64,000 nucleotides of DNA from Roseiarcus sp963794655 (GCA_963794655.1 CAWCEV010000008.1:682001-746000), one strand, 5' to 3'. Positions 1 to 9,297 are shown, numbered from the stretch's first letter. Notes: a model not told the origin generated them from the letters alone. Numbers and translations are program-made.

Positions 1-127
1 GGGTCAAGCACCGAGCATTGGAATGCTTTAATTGACACATTCAGTATTGAAATGAAGCTGATACTAGAGTCTTTGATCGAGGAGACTGGTAGTTTTCGAA
101 TATGGAGCTGTCGTCATGACGGTGGAA

Positions 128-553
128 TCAGAATAGTGAGGCCGCAGGGCGCTCAGTTTTTTGTCGGCGATGTGTTTGGGGGGGCCCAAAAGCATCATCT
201 GGACCTACCCACGGACAGAAAATGGTTTTTCCAGTAGTCACAGCGACAACTAATTGGGTTGTGACGAAACCACCCGATCGCCCTTTTGGACGCTGTAATC
301 GCGGGGGAGCTAAGTCAACCTTTTCCTCCCCGACTGTCTTTAGGATCACGGCATCTTCGAAGTCACCAAGAGCCGGGTCGCCTGTCCGTGAGAGCGCTAT
401 GGCTCCGCAATGTCCCCTCCTTCCCTGCAAGGAGCCAGCCATTCGGATCGCTTGATCTGCACTTCTTGCCTCTTTCGGATCACTCGCAACAATCTCGCCG
501 CCATCGTCAGACCTCTTGAACCCAAGTGCGACGTAGTAGGTCATTGTGGCCAT
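128..553 (-). CDS. conserved hypothetical protein, C-terminus possibly altered
   Basis: The first ~80 residues (MATMTYYVALGFKRSDDGG through DFEDAVILKTVGE) look like a small soluble alphaproteobacterial protein family that I recall only as hypothetical. They contain an alternating Ala-rich helix and a GDFEDAVILK strand. The following ~55 residues (Pro/Arg/Thr-rich, ending ERPAASLF) do not look like the same domain, so an old frameshift may have removed the natural stop. No function can be assigned. It lies in the lower-GC accessory stretch outside the predicted island. Confidence 0.4.
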   Translation of the reverse strand: MATMTYYVALGFKRSDDGGEIVASDPKEARSADQAIRMAGSLQGRRGHCGAIALSRTGDPALGDFEDAVILKTVGEEKVDLAPPRLQRPKGRSGGFVTTQLVVAVTTGKTIFCPWVGPDDAFGPPQTHRRQKTERPAASLF

Positions 554-712
554 CTGTGACCCCTCCTATGGCTGTTGGGCCAATGTGGGAGAAGCCAGCT
601 AGTCCCAAGCATATCATTTTAGCAATTGGTTTCACGGTTTCCGAATTGCTCCTGCGTATATATGGCAGCAGAGCGTTGCTGAGAAGCAGCGACGAAGCCT
701 CACGACAGGAAT

Positions 713-1036
713 GTGACTCAGATGGGAGCTAACTCCGACAGTCATGAGGATGATTTTCAAAGTTCTGCGCATAGCAACGCTTCGTCTCCGATTGAGGCTA
801 TGGTGTCACGGTCTTTGAAAGCACATATGACAAGCGAATGTACGATACCCGAGGAGATAATTGCCGTACTTGGTGCGATCCCATCGAGCATTGTAATATA
901 CGTTTCAATATATTATGATTGTTTTCCTCGAACAGCGATTCAAATTACTTATGTTCTTGCCATTGCAATTGGGGTCACCATAGCACTGCATTTCGAGGCG
1001 TTGCGATTGCTCGTAAGGTCCCGGAAGCTAACCTGA
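713..1036 (+). CDS. hypothetical small membrane protein
   Basis: A 107-residue ORF with a GTG start and an AGGA ribosome-binding site 2 nt upstream (close spacing). The N-terminus is acidic and serine-rich (DSHEDDFQSSAHSNASS). Two hydrophobic stretches follow (about residues 48-65 and 70-90) and a basic tail ends it, consistent with a two-helix membrane protein. No family recognised. Base composition is more AT-rich than the rest of the window, as for the neighbouring nuclease gene. It could be a non-coding ORF. Confidence 0.33.
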   Translation: MTQMGANSDSHEDDFQSSAHSNASSPIEAMVSRSLKAHMTSECTIPEEIIAVLGAIPSSIVIYVSIYYDCFPRTAIQITYVLAIAIGVTIALHFEALRLLVRSRKLT

Positions 1037-1129
1037 CGACTTCCGTAGGCGGGACACATTGAGCCGAGACTATTCTTGCGGTCGGCCTTGGAACTGAACT
1101 CGAAATCCGAAACGGGTTTTGGCTTTTGT

Positions 1130-1324
1130 TCATTCACCGTTCCGCCAGTGCTCCTCTCGCCTCGCTTCAGCCTTCGCAGCTTCCTTTTCGGCCTCCGGTT
1201 TGGTCGCATACGAATGCGGGGACCTGACGTGAATTTGGCTACCCTCGCAGACGGTCCAACGGTATCGAGCTTCCCGCAACGGGTCCGGTTCAATCCTAAA
1301 TGTGAACGGATGAGTTTCCAGCAT
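1130..1324 (-). CDS. small conserved protein (64 aa), copy 1 of a duplicated segment
   Basis: A 64-residue protein. A strand-rich half containing YRWTVCEG is followed by a charged Ala/Glu/Lys helix (PEAEKEAAKAEARREEH). This matches the pattern of a small alphaproteobacterial family of unknown function. A diverged second copy, with upstream DNA also conserved, lies at 3581-3761 on the same strand and is frameshifted. Conservation of the protein reading across the two copies supports this frame as coding. Confidence 0.55.
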   Translation of the reverse strand: MLETHPFTFRIEPDPLREARYRWTVCEGSQIHVRSPHSYATKPEAEKEAAKAEARREEHWRNGE

Positions 1325-1421
1325 GACCGCGTTCTACGACATTGTAAGTCGGCATCGCTAGGCCAGAGCGCCCTGCAGCTAGCCCCGAGACCAGCCATGA
1401 ATTAAACATTTCATCAGAGCT

Positions 1422-2915
1422 ATGGCAGCGGGTCAATCAGCGAGCTGTCTTCGTGGTCGTGACACGAATATTCGTAAGTGGCTCGGAGGAATGAACGTGG
1501 TGCAATCATCGCTTACGCCCGAACTCCGGGCGATCGCGCTAAAAGCTCTTGACGCGTATCTGCATGCGCTCCCTGCTTCGGGCAACCGCCCTCCGGTTGA
1601 GATCGAGGCAGAGTTAGACCGCAATCGTGTCGATGTAATAGAAAAAACGTTGAAGCCACTCATCGCTGAATTCCTCGAACAGAAAATCTCCGTCGCAGTG
1701 TTCAAGCAAAAGATCGATAGTACCAACAAGAACAATAATCATTGGGGATTTACGGGAATAAAGGGTCAGATGTTTTTCAATCTGCTCCTTAGATCAGCTA
1801 AAGATGAAAAGGATGAGATTGAGTGCGATAAGCAACTGAAATCTGCGATCCGTGCACCGTCAAATGAGCAAGACGCTGTTACGCAGCTAAAGAACTTCTA
1901 TACCTATGTCACGCGTATCGCTCAGCAGTTCACAGATCGTGGTGGTAGCCCACACAGCAAGCCTAACCCAAGCAGCGTGCCTTTCTTTGTCTCGTACTTC
2001 TGGCAAATTCAGCGGCGAGAAGTATGGCCAGTTTATTACACGAGCACGGTCCAGATGTTCGCCGATATAAATCTTTGGGTGCAGAAAGGGGACTTAGCCG
2101 ACGACTACCGCTCGTACAAGCGTCTGAACGACACTTTGCGCCAGCTGTTCTCTGAGGCTGTTGGTAGGCCGGTCAGCTTATACGACGTCGAACACGTGTT
2201 TTGGTTCAAGACTGGCAAAATGTCTCTCGAGCCAGCGACGAAGCCGGGGAGACAAAACCCGACGATTGCCTTGGGCAAACCGGTTATCTCGAGTCAGACG
2301 CCAGCAAAACAGCCTGATCAAGCCTCACTGCTTCCGGACGGCTACGTTCCGCCGATCGTCGGGATTATCCCGAGGCTCGCGAAAAATGATGCAGAACTCC
2401 AACAATTAGCGCGGCGCTCGGGGACAACTCTTGAGCGAGCACTTGAGAAAAGCATCAACGCCGCATTTACGATGCTGGGGTACGAAACCAAGCTCCTAGG
2501 CCAAGGGATGGGCCGGGTACCTGATGGGCAGGCCAAAGCTGCAGATGAATCCTATGCGCTCCTCTGGGACGCCAAGGCGCGCTCAGATGGTTACCGGATG
2601 GGGACTGATGACCGCACGATCCACCAATATGTTGAAACCCAAAGCAAAGGTCTCAAGAAGCAAGGAGTGAGAAATATCTATTATCTGATTATCTCGAGCG
2701 TTTTTTCTGACGAATTTGACGATCTAATCCGCGCGTTGAAGATGGGCACCAATGTCAATGAGGTATGCCTTGTTGAGGCAGACGCTCTTGTTGCGATCGT
2801 TGATCAAAGATTGCGGGACCCCCTCAACGTTAGTCTCGGATCAGACGGCATTCAACGCTTATTTAGCTCGAGTGGTATTATTAAAAGGAATGACGTCCTA
2901 GAAATTCTTACTTAG
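1422..2915 (+). CDS. FokI-like C-terminal restriction-endonuclease-fold protein
   Basis: A 497-residue protein. The last ~140 residues carry a PD-(D/E)XK nuclease signature of the FokI cleavage-domain type: GRVPDG near residue 364, then LLWDAKAR with Asp about 383 and Lys about 385, then SDGYRMG and a helix leading to Tyr-Val-Glu. This parallels PDG...DTK...GGY in FokI. The N-terminal ~350 residues are unrecognised and may bind DNA or sense a signal. The frame opens at 1422 without a clear ribosome-binding site. An alternative Met at 1491 has GGAGG almost abutting it. No methyltransferase is adjacent, so a stand-alone defence nuclease is possible. Lower GC than the downstream cargo suggests acquisition by transfer. 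Confidence 0.75.
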   Translation: MAAGQSASCLRGRDTNIRKWLGGMNVVQSSLTPELRAIALKALDAYLHALPASGNRPPVEIEAELDRNRVDVIEKTLKPLIAEFLEQKISVAVFKQKIDSTNKNNNHWGFTGIKGQMFFNLLLRSAKDEKDEIECDKQLKSAIRAPSNEQDAVTQLKNFYTYVTRIAQQFTDRGGSPHSKPNPSSVPFFVSYFWQIQRREVWPVYYTSTVQMFADINLWVQKGDLADDYRSYKRLNDTLRQLFSEAVGRPVSLYDVEHVFWFKTGKMSLEPATKPGRQNPTIALGKPVISSQTPAKQPDQASLLPDGYVPPIVGIIPRLAKNDAELQQLARRSGTTLERALEKSINAAFTMLGYETKLLGQGMGRVPDGQAKAADESYALLWDAKARSDGYRMGTDDRTIHQYVETQSKGLKKQGVRNIYYLIISSVFSDEFDDLIRALKMGTNVNEVCLVEADALVAIVDQRLRDPLNVSLGSDGIQRLFSSSGIIKRNDVLEILT

Positions 2916-2980
2916 CATTTTGCTCATTAAAATTGGCTCGCCTGCAACGTTGATAAGAACAAATATAACGAGAGGCGCCG

Positions 2981-3397
2981 ATGCTGGCCATTCACATAAT
3001 GTGTTATAGGAAAGATGAAGATCACCGCGAGACAGCGCTGTCAGATCATTGGTGGTCGCGCCACGAAAATCGGCTTGGTTATCTGAATCTTCGTCCCATG
3101 ATAGATTCGGATGTATGGTGGTCCGGGTGCTGGTCTTTCAATTATAGTGCCATCCAAAGGTTAATAGGAGGTTGGATTTATCTGCATATCAGAAAAAAGG
3201 ACAATTCGTACATAGGAGGGATAATCACGAACATTAAACAATGCCCCCGAGGACCTAGAGACGTAATCAAAACTGGGTATGGTTTTACCTTTATAGATAG
3301 AAGGGAAGGTCGAGGACAGCAATGGCGTGGCAGGCATGACGCTAGAGCTTGGACTGGTAATCCTGTCCCCGGCAACTTACCGCATGAGAGGCCGTAA
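2981..3397 (+). CDS. hypothetical protein beside the nuclease gene
   Basis: A 138-residue ORF starting 66 bp after the nuclease stop, with GAGAGG upstream of its ATG. The central part (RLIGGWIYLHIRKKDNSYIG then GIITNIKQCPRG) has alternating strands with aromatic residues and resembles small beta-rich hypothetical proteins near restriction-type genes. The C-terminal ~30 residues are low-complexity Arg/Gly/Pro and may be read-through past a lost stop. It is codirectional with the nuclease and could be its partner. No function is assigned. Confidence 0.45.
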   Translation: MLAIHIMCYRKDEDHRETALSDHWWSRHENRLGYLNLRPMIDSDVWWSGCWSFNYSAIQRLIGGWIYLHIRKKDNSYIGGIITNIKQCPRGPRDVIKTGYGFTFIDRREGRGQQWRGRHDARAWTGNPVPGNLPHERP

Positions 3398-3580
3398 AGG
3401 CAGCCGACCACGTTTTCGGTGGGACCATTCCGTCAAAAGGTCTTGCAATTCCATGGGAGGATTTGCAGTCCCACTTTTGGCTGAAGCATTGATAATACAG
3501 AATTATTGCGGTCCACTTGGGAGCGTCATCCATTTGCCGGCCCCCAGCGACCTTGAGCGGCTTGGTCATTCACCGTTCCG

Positions 3581-3761
3581 CTAGTGCTCCTCACGCCTCG
3601 CTACGGCCTTCGCAGCCTCTATCGCGGCCTCTGCTCTGGTCGGATATGAATGGGGTGAACGGACATGAATTTGGCTACCCCCCGCAGACGGTCCAACGAT
3701 ATCGCGACGCCTGCAACAGGTCCGGTTCAATTCTGAACGTGAACGGGTAAGTCGTGAGCAT
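3581..3761 (-). pseudogene. frameshifted second copy of the 64-aa small protein
   Basis: Reading minus from an ATG at 3759-3761 gives MLTTYPFTFRIEPD through RYRWTVC, clearly paralogous to the protein at 1130-1324. The frame then hits TAG at 3675-3677, directly after a run of six C on the plus strand (3678-3683). Removing one base of that run restores SQIHVRSPHSY and the Ala/Glu helix up to a TAG at 3581-3583. A +1 slip in the homopolymer is therefore the lesion, or a sequencing error. Confidence 0.6.
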
Positions 3762-3918
3762 GAACCACATTCTACGACGCAGGAGTCGGCATTGCTTGGC
3801 CGAGAACGGCTCCTCTCGGTAGGTCACCAGCTTCTACGATTTGTGGGGGATAATGTGGGGTAAGTCCCGTTATCTCTGGCTAGTTTGCCAACTTTGACAG
3901 AGACTTACTTGGAAAAGA

Positions 3919-3963
3919 TGGTTGCGGGGGCAGGATTTGAACCTGCGGCCTTCAGGTTATGAG
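3919..3963 (-). repeat. left attachment site: 3' fragment of tRNA-fMet (attL)
   Basis: These 45 bases are identical, in the same orientation, to 56164-56208, the 3' half of the intact tRNA-fMet gene from the CCA end through the anticodon. Identity stops at both edges (A versus T at 3918/56163; T versus C at 3964/56209). A tRNA 3' fragment 217 bp from an integrase start is the usual trace of a tyrosine-recombinase element integrated in a tRNA gene. The rest of the gene-free stretch 3762-4180 shows only this repeat and the two-part repeat at 4104-4127. Confidence 0.85.
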
Positions 3964-4103
3964 TTTGTTTGAGACAGTTTTCGCTAACCGACGATACCGC
4001 CATCGAGCGTGTCCAGGACTGCGACATCCCATTGATTCCTCTTGCTTTACTTCGGCATAGTCGCTTACCGTTTCTACGATCGCATGCGCTGCAACTTTCG
4101 TCG

Positions 4104-4127
4104 CGCCGCTTCCACGACGCTTCCACG
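4104..4127 (+). repeat. candidate integrase arm-type site, left
   Basis: CGCCGCTTCCAC, two variable bases, then CGCTTCCACG. The same arrangement, with the same 11-bp spacing of the two CGCTTCCAC units, recurs at 56071-56094 just inside the other end of the island (22 of 24 bases match). Position between att core and integrase gene fits arm-type integrase binding sites. The role is inferred. Confidence 0.45.
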
Positions 4128-4180
4128 CGCCGAAAGCGCCGCCGGCGTCATTGCCCGAAACAACGGCAGGACGAAGATAT

Positions 4181-5377
4181 ATGCCAAAGGCTAAACTCAC
4201 AAAACGGACAGTGGAAACGCTGGCGGTCTTCGCCAAGGACTACATCACATTCGACGCCGAACTAGCGGGCTTCGGCATTCGGGTCATGCCGAGCGGTAAG
4301 CGCTTTTTCCTCGTGCAGTATCGACGTCATGGGCGGACCCGCCGGGTAATGATCGGACAGTTCGGAATCATAACTGCCGAGCAGGCCCGCCGCGAAGCGA
4401 GCCGCATGCTGGGCGAGGTGCGAGGGGCTGGTGGCGACCCCGCAGCGCAGCGCGCTTTGGAGCGTCAAGCGACAACGATGAAGCAACTCGGCGAGCGATT
4501 CCTCAAGCAGCACGTGGCCATCCGTTGCAAGTCGTCCACGCAAGGCGAATACAAGCGTTCGGTCGAACTATTCCTCGATCCGTTCTTCGCAAATCAGCGC
4601 GTGGGGTCGGTGACACCGGCTGACGTCGCCGAGCTTCACTCTTCCCTGTCCCACATTCCCTATCAGGCAAACCGCACGGTCGGCGTCCTGTCGAAGATGA
4701 TGAATCTCGCCGAGACTTGGGGATTGCGAGACAAGCACAGCAACCCGTGCGAAGATATCGAGCGCTATCCCGAGCGAAAGCGGGAGCGGTTCCTTTCGTC
4801 CGGGGAATTGCGGGCTCTTGGCCAAGCGCTGCAGGCCGCGGAAGTCGACGGCATCGAAAGCCTCTATGCCATCGCGGCCTTCCGGCTTTTGCTTCTGACG
4901 GGCTGTCGCCTTTCGGAGATCCAGACCCTAAAATGGGACTATGTCGATCTTGATCGAATGGAGTTCCGCCTGCCCGACAGCAAAACAGGGGCGAAGACAG
5001 TCCACCTGGGCGACGCCATTGTGGACTTTCTCCGCGCTGTGCCCCGCGTTCCAGGCAATCCGTACGTGATCGTCGGAAAGAAGGAGAAGGCGTATCTGGC
5101 CGACCTCCAACGTCCATGGCGACGAATTAGGGAATCCGCTGGCCTTGGGAACGTTCGCATCCATGACTTGCGCCATACCTTCGCCTCGAGCGGCGTGCTC
5201 GTCGGCGAAGGTCTGTCAATGATCGGTAAGCTGCTGGGACACACTCAGATTCAGACGACCGCGCGCTACGCGCACCTTGCCTCAGACCCGATGAAGAAGG
5301 CCGCGAACAAGATCTCAGATCGATTGGCTTCAGCTCTGTTCGGAAAGCTCAGCACACCTGGGCACCAACCAGATTAG
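4181..5377 (+). CDS. int: tyrosine-type site-specific integrase (tRNA-targeting)
   Basis: A 398-residue integrase. The N-terminal arm-binding domain of the P4-integrase type (about 1-90: KLTKRTVETL...FGIRVMPSGKRFFLVQYR) is followed by a SAM-like core-binding domain (about 97-195) and the catalytic domain. Catalytic residues are visible: Arg243 (TGCRLSEI), Lys268 (DSKTGAK), His328-x-x-Arg331 (HDLRHTF), His354 (LLGHTQ) and Tyr363 (ARYAHL). ATG 4181 is preferred to 4151 because GGACGAA lies about 10 nt upstream and the arm domain begins there. It reads away from the tRNA-fMet fragment at 3919-3963. It should catalyse integration and excision of the 52-kb island and looks intact. Confidence 0.95.
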   Translation: MPKAKLTKRTVETLAVFAKDYITFDAELAGFGIRVMPSGKRFFLVQYRRHGRTRRVMIGQFGIITAEQARREASRMLGEVRGAGGDPAAQRALERQATTMKQLGERFLKQHVAIRCKSSTQGEYKRSVELFLDPFFANQRVGSVTPADVAELHSSLSHIPYQANRTVGVLSKMMNLAETWGLRDKHSNPCEDIERYPERKRERFLSSGELRALGQALQAAEVDGIESLYAIAAFRLLLLTGCRLSEIQTLKWDYVDLDRMEFRLPDSKTGAKTVHLGDAIVDFLRAVPRVPGNPYVIVGKKEKAYLADLQRPWRRIRESAGLGNVRIHDLRHTFASSGVLVGEGLSMIGKLLGHTQIQTTARYAHLASDPMKKAANKISDRLASALFGKLSTPGHQPD

Positions 5378-5414
5378 GAGCTACCAAACGACCTCGACAA
5401 AGCCTTCCTCCCGA

Positions 5415-5549
5415 TCAGTCTGTCGACACAGCCGGGTTCGTGAGGACCTTGCCCAGGTATTCCGGCTCGTCCTGACGAGGCAAGGTCACGGCGACCGAGA
5501 TGCTCCTGCTGTGAGCATCGAGGCCTACGTAAATAATCATCCCCATCAT
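5415..5549 (-). pseudogene. possible N-terminal fragment of an IS110-type transposase
   Basis: A 44-residue minus-strand frame beginning MMGMIIYVGLDAHSRSISVA and ending at TGA 5415-5417. The start IYVGLDxHxxxIxVAV resembles the first strand of the DEDD catalytic fold of IS110 transposases. The rest of such a gene (about 350 residues) is absent. The following stretch to 5788 contains no recognisable gene other than a plus-strand tail (VGEIDDDRPAAREIEEIERL, stop 5790-5792) that overlaps the next start by ATGA. Confidence 0.3.
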
Positions 5550-5788
5550 GTCGGCCCCAATGTCGCTGGCGAACTGGGTGCGCATTCAAGCACCGCAATC
5601 ACATGCGGCGCGCGCACGATCATCGCGCGCGACAGCGCCGAAGTACTCGTCGATCACGACCCGTCATGCTCGCGTCGACGATCGGCCAGCCCGCCGGCTT
5701 GCCCACGCCGCACGCAACGACTGGTCGGCGAGATCGACGACGACCGACCCGCCGCGCGCGAGATCGAGGAGATCGAAAGGCTCATGCG

Positions 5789-6055
5789 ATGAACGGCCGC
5801 GTTGCCAAACACGCCTTCGCCACCCGTCCCGGCGACGCCGATACGTGGGTGCGCATGCGGGAAGCGCCAATTTCGCGCGAATCGAAGGCCGGCCTCTTTA
5901 CCGCGCGGCTCACCATCGACGACACCCCGGGGCAGTGCGGCCGCATCAAGGTCACGACCTTGCAGCGCGGACAGATCGTCGCCGACATGCTGCGCGAACT
6001 GCGCGCCCGCGGGTTCTCCTACAAGCGGAGACTCGCAATGAACGTAATCGCAGCA
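5789..6055 (+). pseudogene. ribbon-helix-helix plasmid/ICE protein remnant
   Basis: From ATG 5789 the frame reads MNGRVAKHAF, then a segment typical of ParG-like ribbon-helix-helix proteins that follow ParA in alphaproteobacterial conjugative elements: TARLTIDDTPGQCGRIKV, then RGQIVADMLRELRARGF. The start overlaps the stop of an upstream ORF (ATGA), as expected of a coupled parA-like gene, but no ParA is recognisable upstream. No stop follows the domain; the frame runs on into the DUF2840 remnant, so the gene appears damaged. Confidence 0.45.
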
Positions 6056-6059
6056 GCCG

Positions 6060-6540
6060 GCAGGCGGTCAAATGATGCAACCGCATCGACACGTGTCGAA
6101 CTGGACTGGCTCGGGAAGCGCATCAGCATTGGATTCGCTTCGGACGGATCGTCAAAAAGAGGGTCCTCAATCGCCAGTGGCGGATCTTCAGCTTCCCGCC
6201 GCGCGTCGTCTTCACTTTCGTGCGCTGGGCGCCGAACGACCTCCGCACGATCATCTCTCGCATCGACATCGTACGCGCAGTTGCGCTGGGTGAACCCTAC
6301 GCGACGCTGCCATTCGTCCGTCCCGGCGGGGACATTCTGCTGCGGACCAACGGCTGGCCGAAGGTCGATCCGGCTCTGCAGGCGATCGGCGCGGTCGAAG
6401 TCTGCGGCGTCGATCCCGACGACGCAGCGCCGGACCCTTGGCGGTACGTCCACAATCGCCTGACGCTTGGCAAACAGGCCGTCCCCAAACGCTCGCACGC
6501 CACAAGGCTGTCTCATTGCGCCGCAGTGTCGCGCCATGAT
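6060..6540 (+). pseudogene. DUF2840 family protein, frameshifted
   Basis: The reading begins TRVELDWLGKRI in one frame and continues in another as HWIRFGRIVKKRVL, then VRWAPNDLRTIISRIDIVRA, TLPFVRPGGDILLR and WRYVHNRL. This is the conserved course of DUF2840 proteins encoded next to traF in alphaproteobacterial ICEs. The join near 6123 is explained by loss of a single C. The function of DUF2840 is unknown; its place is in the conjugation module. Confidence 0.55.
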
Positions 6541-7054
6541 CAGCCGCGGCGCAATTCTCGCGGTCATGGCGCTCGGCGTCGGCTCCTCGGCGCTCCCTCG
6601 AGTCGACAACCGCACGCCGCAGTTCGTCTGGAATGCCAGCGCGAACGTGCCGATCGATCTCTACGCCGTCGACACATCATGGACGTTCACGCCGACGATC
6701 TGTTTGTTGTGAGACCGGCCGAACCCCCTGCCCGTTTCCCTGCGGCCCGTGGTTAGTCCGCCTCGCGGCGTGCCAATGCCGAAGCATATGGCGGCGCTTG
6801 CCGGACCATCGATCTTCCGAATCGACCGTAGCGCCACCGGGCGACGCGATCGAAATGGGGGAGTCTAACTGCGCGCCAGCCGCAACCGCTCGCTGCCTGT
6901 TTGGCAGGGCTGCCGCGTCAAAGCCGACGTCTTGCTAATGATCCCGCGGTCCGCCAACTCGCTCGACGGACGCTATTTCGGTCCGCTGCCGGCCAACTCG
7001 ATCGTCGGTCGCGCGATCGTTCTCTGGGCCAATCAAACCGAAAGGGAGCAGTGA
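6536..7054 (+). pseudogene. traF: TraF-like S26 signal peptidase, multiple frameshifts
   Basis: ATG 6536 opens MISRGAILAVMALGVGSSAL, a membrane anchor, followed by FVWNASANVPIDLYAV, the substrate-pocket motif with catalytic Ser typical of TraF peptidases. The frame shifts near 6685 (DDLFVVRPAEPP), again near 6750 (PRGVPMPKHMAALAG, normally containing the catalytic Lys region) and near 6870, before ending SLPVWQGCRV, NSLDGRYFGPLPA and a TGA at 7052-7054. The intact enzyme would process the conjugative pilin. This copy cannot be translated as one protein. Confidence 0.6.
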
Positions 7055-7729
7055 TCGCGCCGCCGTCTCGCAAATCTGCTGCGACTACTGCGGGCGACAA
7101 CAGGGCGGGCCTTAGCCGGATCTCGCGCAGCCGCCACGCAGAGCACGCCCTCTCGACGGCGGCCAATCCAGCGTGTTGTGTTATCGGCCAAGCGCGGCGC
7201 GCGCGCCGGCGAGAGCCCCGCCACCATCGCGGCCCCGACACTTACAACCCACGCGACAACTTTCTCGCTAGCACCGCCTATCTTCGCGAGATCTTTGATC
7301 GCTACGGCTCGTCAGGGTTCCTCGCCGCTTACAATGCAGGCCCGGCCCGCTACAACGAGCATTTGGCGACCGGCCGGCCGCTGCCGCCAGAGACCAAGGT
7401 CTATATCGCGATGCTCTCGCCAATGATGGGCGACCGACAGTCCGACGGCCGAACCGTCGCCTCTTTTGATTTGATTGCGTGGGCTCGCGCGACGCTGTTC
7501 GCCACGCACCCGGAGACCCCGCCGAACGTCGAATTGCCTGCCGCCAAAGTGCAGCCGGATCGTTTGCCACGCGTCCGTCGCATCGTCGATCTCTCGACGC
7601 TCTCGCCGCAGTCGGAAGGACTTTTTGTGCATCCTGCCAGCGGGGATCGTCCCAATGAGCAAAATCGCATTCCATCGCGCTCTGGCAGGCTTTGTCGCCC
7701 GTTCGGCGCTTGGATTAAGTCGGTGGAGA
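7055..7729 (+). pseudogene. lytic transglycosylase (VirB1-like) remnant, catalytic core deleted
   Basis: A VirB1/Slt-type C-terminal half is clear: YNPRDNFLASTAYLREIFDR, GFLAAYNAGPARYNEHLATG, RPLPPETKVYIAML. The preceding part lacks the catalytic Glu motif and the GAMGLMQ-type segment, with room for only a few residues where about 50 are expected. The gene would open a gap in peptidoglycan for conjugation. It directly precedes the IS66 insertion and is the last recognisable piece of the transfer module. Confidence 0.55.
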
Positions 7730-7737
7730 GGCGCGAC
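7730..7737. repeat. 8-bp target-site duplication, left (GGCGCGAC)
   Basis: GGCGCGAC abuts the left inverted repeat of the first IS66 element and is repeated exactly at 13639-13646 after the right end of the second element. IS66-family transposition generates 8-bp duplications. Confidence 0.8.
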
Positions 7738-7763
7738 GTAAGCGTCCGGGTTTTGCACTTCTC

Positions 7764-9297
7764 TCAGCTCTTGACAGGATTTCCGGCTTTCCAGGCCCAC
7801 GGCAGCAGTTCATCGAGACGGTTGATCGGATATCGGCGACCATGCGCTCGAGCACGTCCTTCAGATAGGCATAGGGTTCGACGCCGTTGAGCTTGCAGGT
7901 TTCGATAAGCGAACAGAGCACGGCCCAACGCCTGCCGCCGCCGTCGCTGCCGGCAAAGAGATGATTCTTCCTTCCGAGAGCAATCGGTCGGATCGCGCGC
8001 TCGACGGGGTTTGTGTCCAGTTCGATGCGGCCATCGTGCAGGAAGCGGATGAGACCCTGCCAGCGCGCCAGCGCGTACCGGATCGCCTCGGCAAGCGTGC
8101 TTCGTCCCGACAGCAATGGAAGCTGCGCCTCGAGCCATTCGTGCAAGGCCTCGACGATTGGCTTGGAGCGAGAGCGACGAACCGCAAGCCGCTGGGCAGG
8201 CGACTGACCGTGAGCGTCCGCTTCCACAGCGTAGAGTTCGCCGATCCGGCGCAGCGCCTCGACGGCAATCGGCGCGTTCGTGGCCTGCGGACGTCGTAGA
8301 ACTTGCGGCGCGTATGGCTCCAGCAAGCCGCGAGAACGACGTCCCCTCTCTCCGTCAGCGGCTCAAAGCCGGCATAGCCGTCGACATGAAGAACGCCGCT
8401 GAACCGCTCGAGATGCGAGGCCTGACGTTCGGCTTTGCGGTCCGGCGCGTAAAGATAGACCGCAGCCGGCGGCTCCGGCCCGCCCCAGGCTCTTTGCTCG
8501 CGGGCGTAGACCCACAGCCGCCCCGTCTTGGTTCGCCCTCGGCCGGGATCGAGCACCGGCATGGGCGTGTCGTCGGCGAACAAATGATCCGACGCGAACA
8601 CGTTCCTTGCGAGACGATCGTGCAGCGCCTCGAGCCACCAGCAGGCCTCGCCGACCCATCCAGCCAGCGTCGAACGCGGAAGATCGATCCCGTGGCGAGC
8701 GAAGATCTGCGCCTGCCGATACAATGGCGTGGGGTCGCAATATTTGCTGACCAGCACCTGGGCGAGCAGCGCCGGCGTCGCCAGGCCGCCGGCAATCGGC
8801 CGCTCTGCGGCCGGCGCTTGCGCCACCATCTCGCAGGTCCGGCAGGCGTATTTGGGACGGGTGGTGCGGATGACGCGCAGTTCAGCTGGAACCCAATCCA
8901 GCATCTCGCTCACGCTCTCTCCAATGACATGCAGCGCGCCGCCGCAGCAGCTGCAGATCGTGTTCTCAATGTCGATGCGGACGTCTTCGCGTTGCAAATG
9001 GTCGGGCAAAGGTTTGCGACGAGAGGACCGCTCGCCGGCCTGCTTTTCGCCAGGGCGGCGCTTCTCCTCCTCGCGGGCGAGGTCGCTGTCGATCTCTTCG
9101 AGCGCGAGCGCCAGCTGATCGGGATCAAGGCGCTCGGACCGACGTCCGAACTGCGCCCGCTGCAACGTCTTGATGATCGACTTCAGGCGCTCGATCTCGC
9201 CGTCGCGGTGCTCGACGGCGACGGCCATATCGCGAAGGAGATGCTGCAGAAGAGCCGGTTCGGAAGGCAAATCATTGAGATCGAACCGCATGTCCAA
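7764..9297 (-). pseudogene. tnpC: IS66 transposase TnpC, frameshifted
   Basis: Closely similar to the intact 509-residue transposase at 10720-12249. The N-terminal leucine-zipper-like part, the CxxC zinc motif (ICSCCGG) and the core through WSHTRRKFY are in one frame. Near 8294 one base is missing relative to copy 2 and the reading continues in another frame (ATNAPIAVEALRRIGELYAV). A second single-base loss near 7833 destroys the ending. All shifts are deduced by comparison with copy 2. Confidence 0.85.

Noticed and set aside
5603..6463. A single 286-aa plus-strand protein
   Set aside because: Its recognisable parts belong to two different families (ribbon-helix-helix and the start of DUF2840) joined only because stops and frames were damaged.
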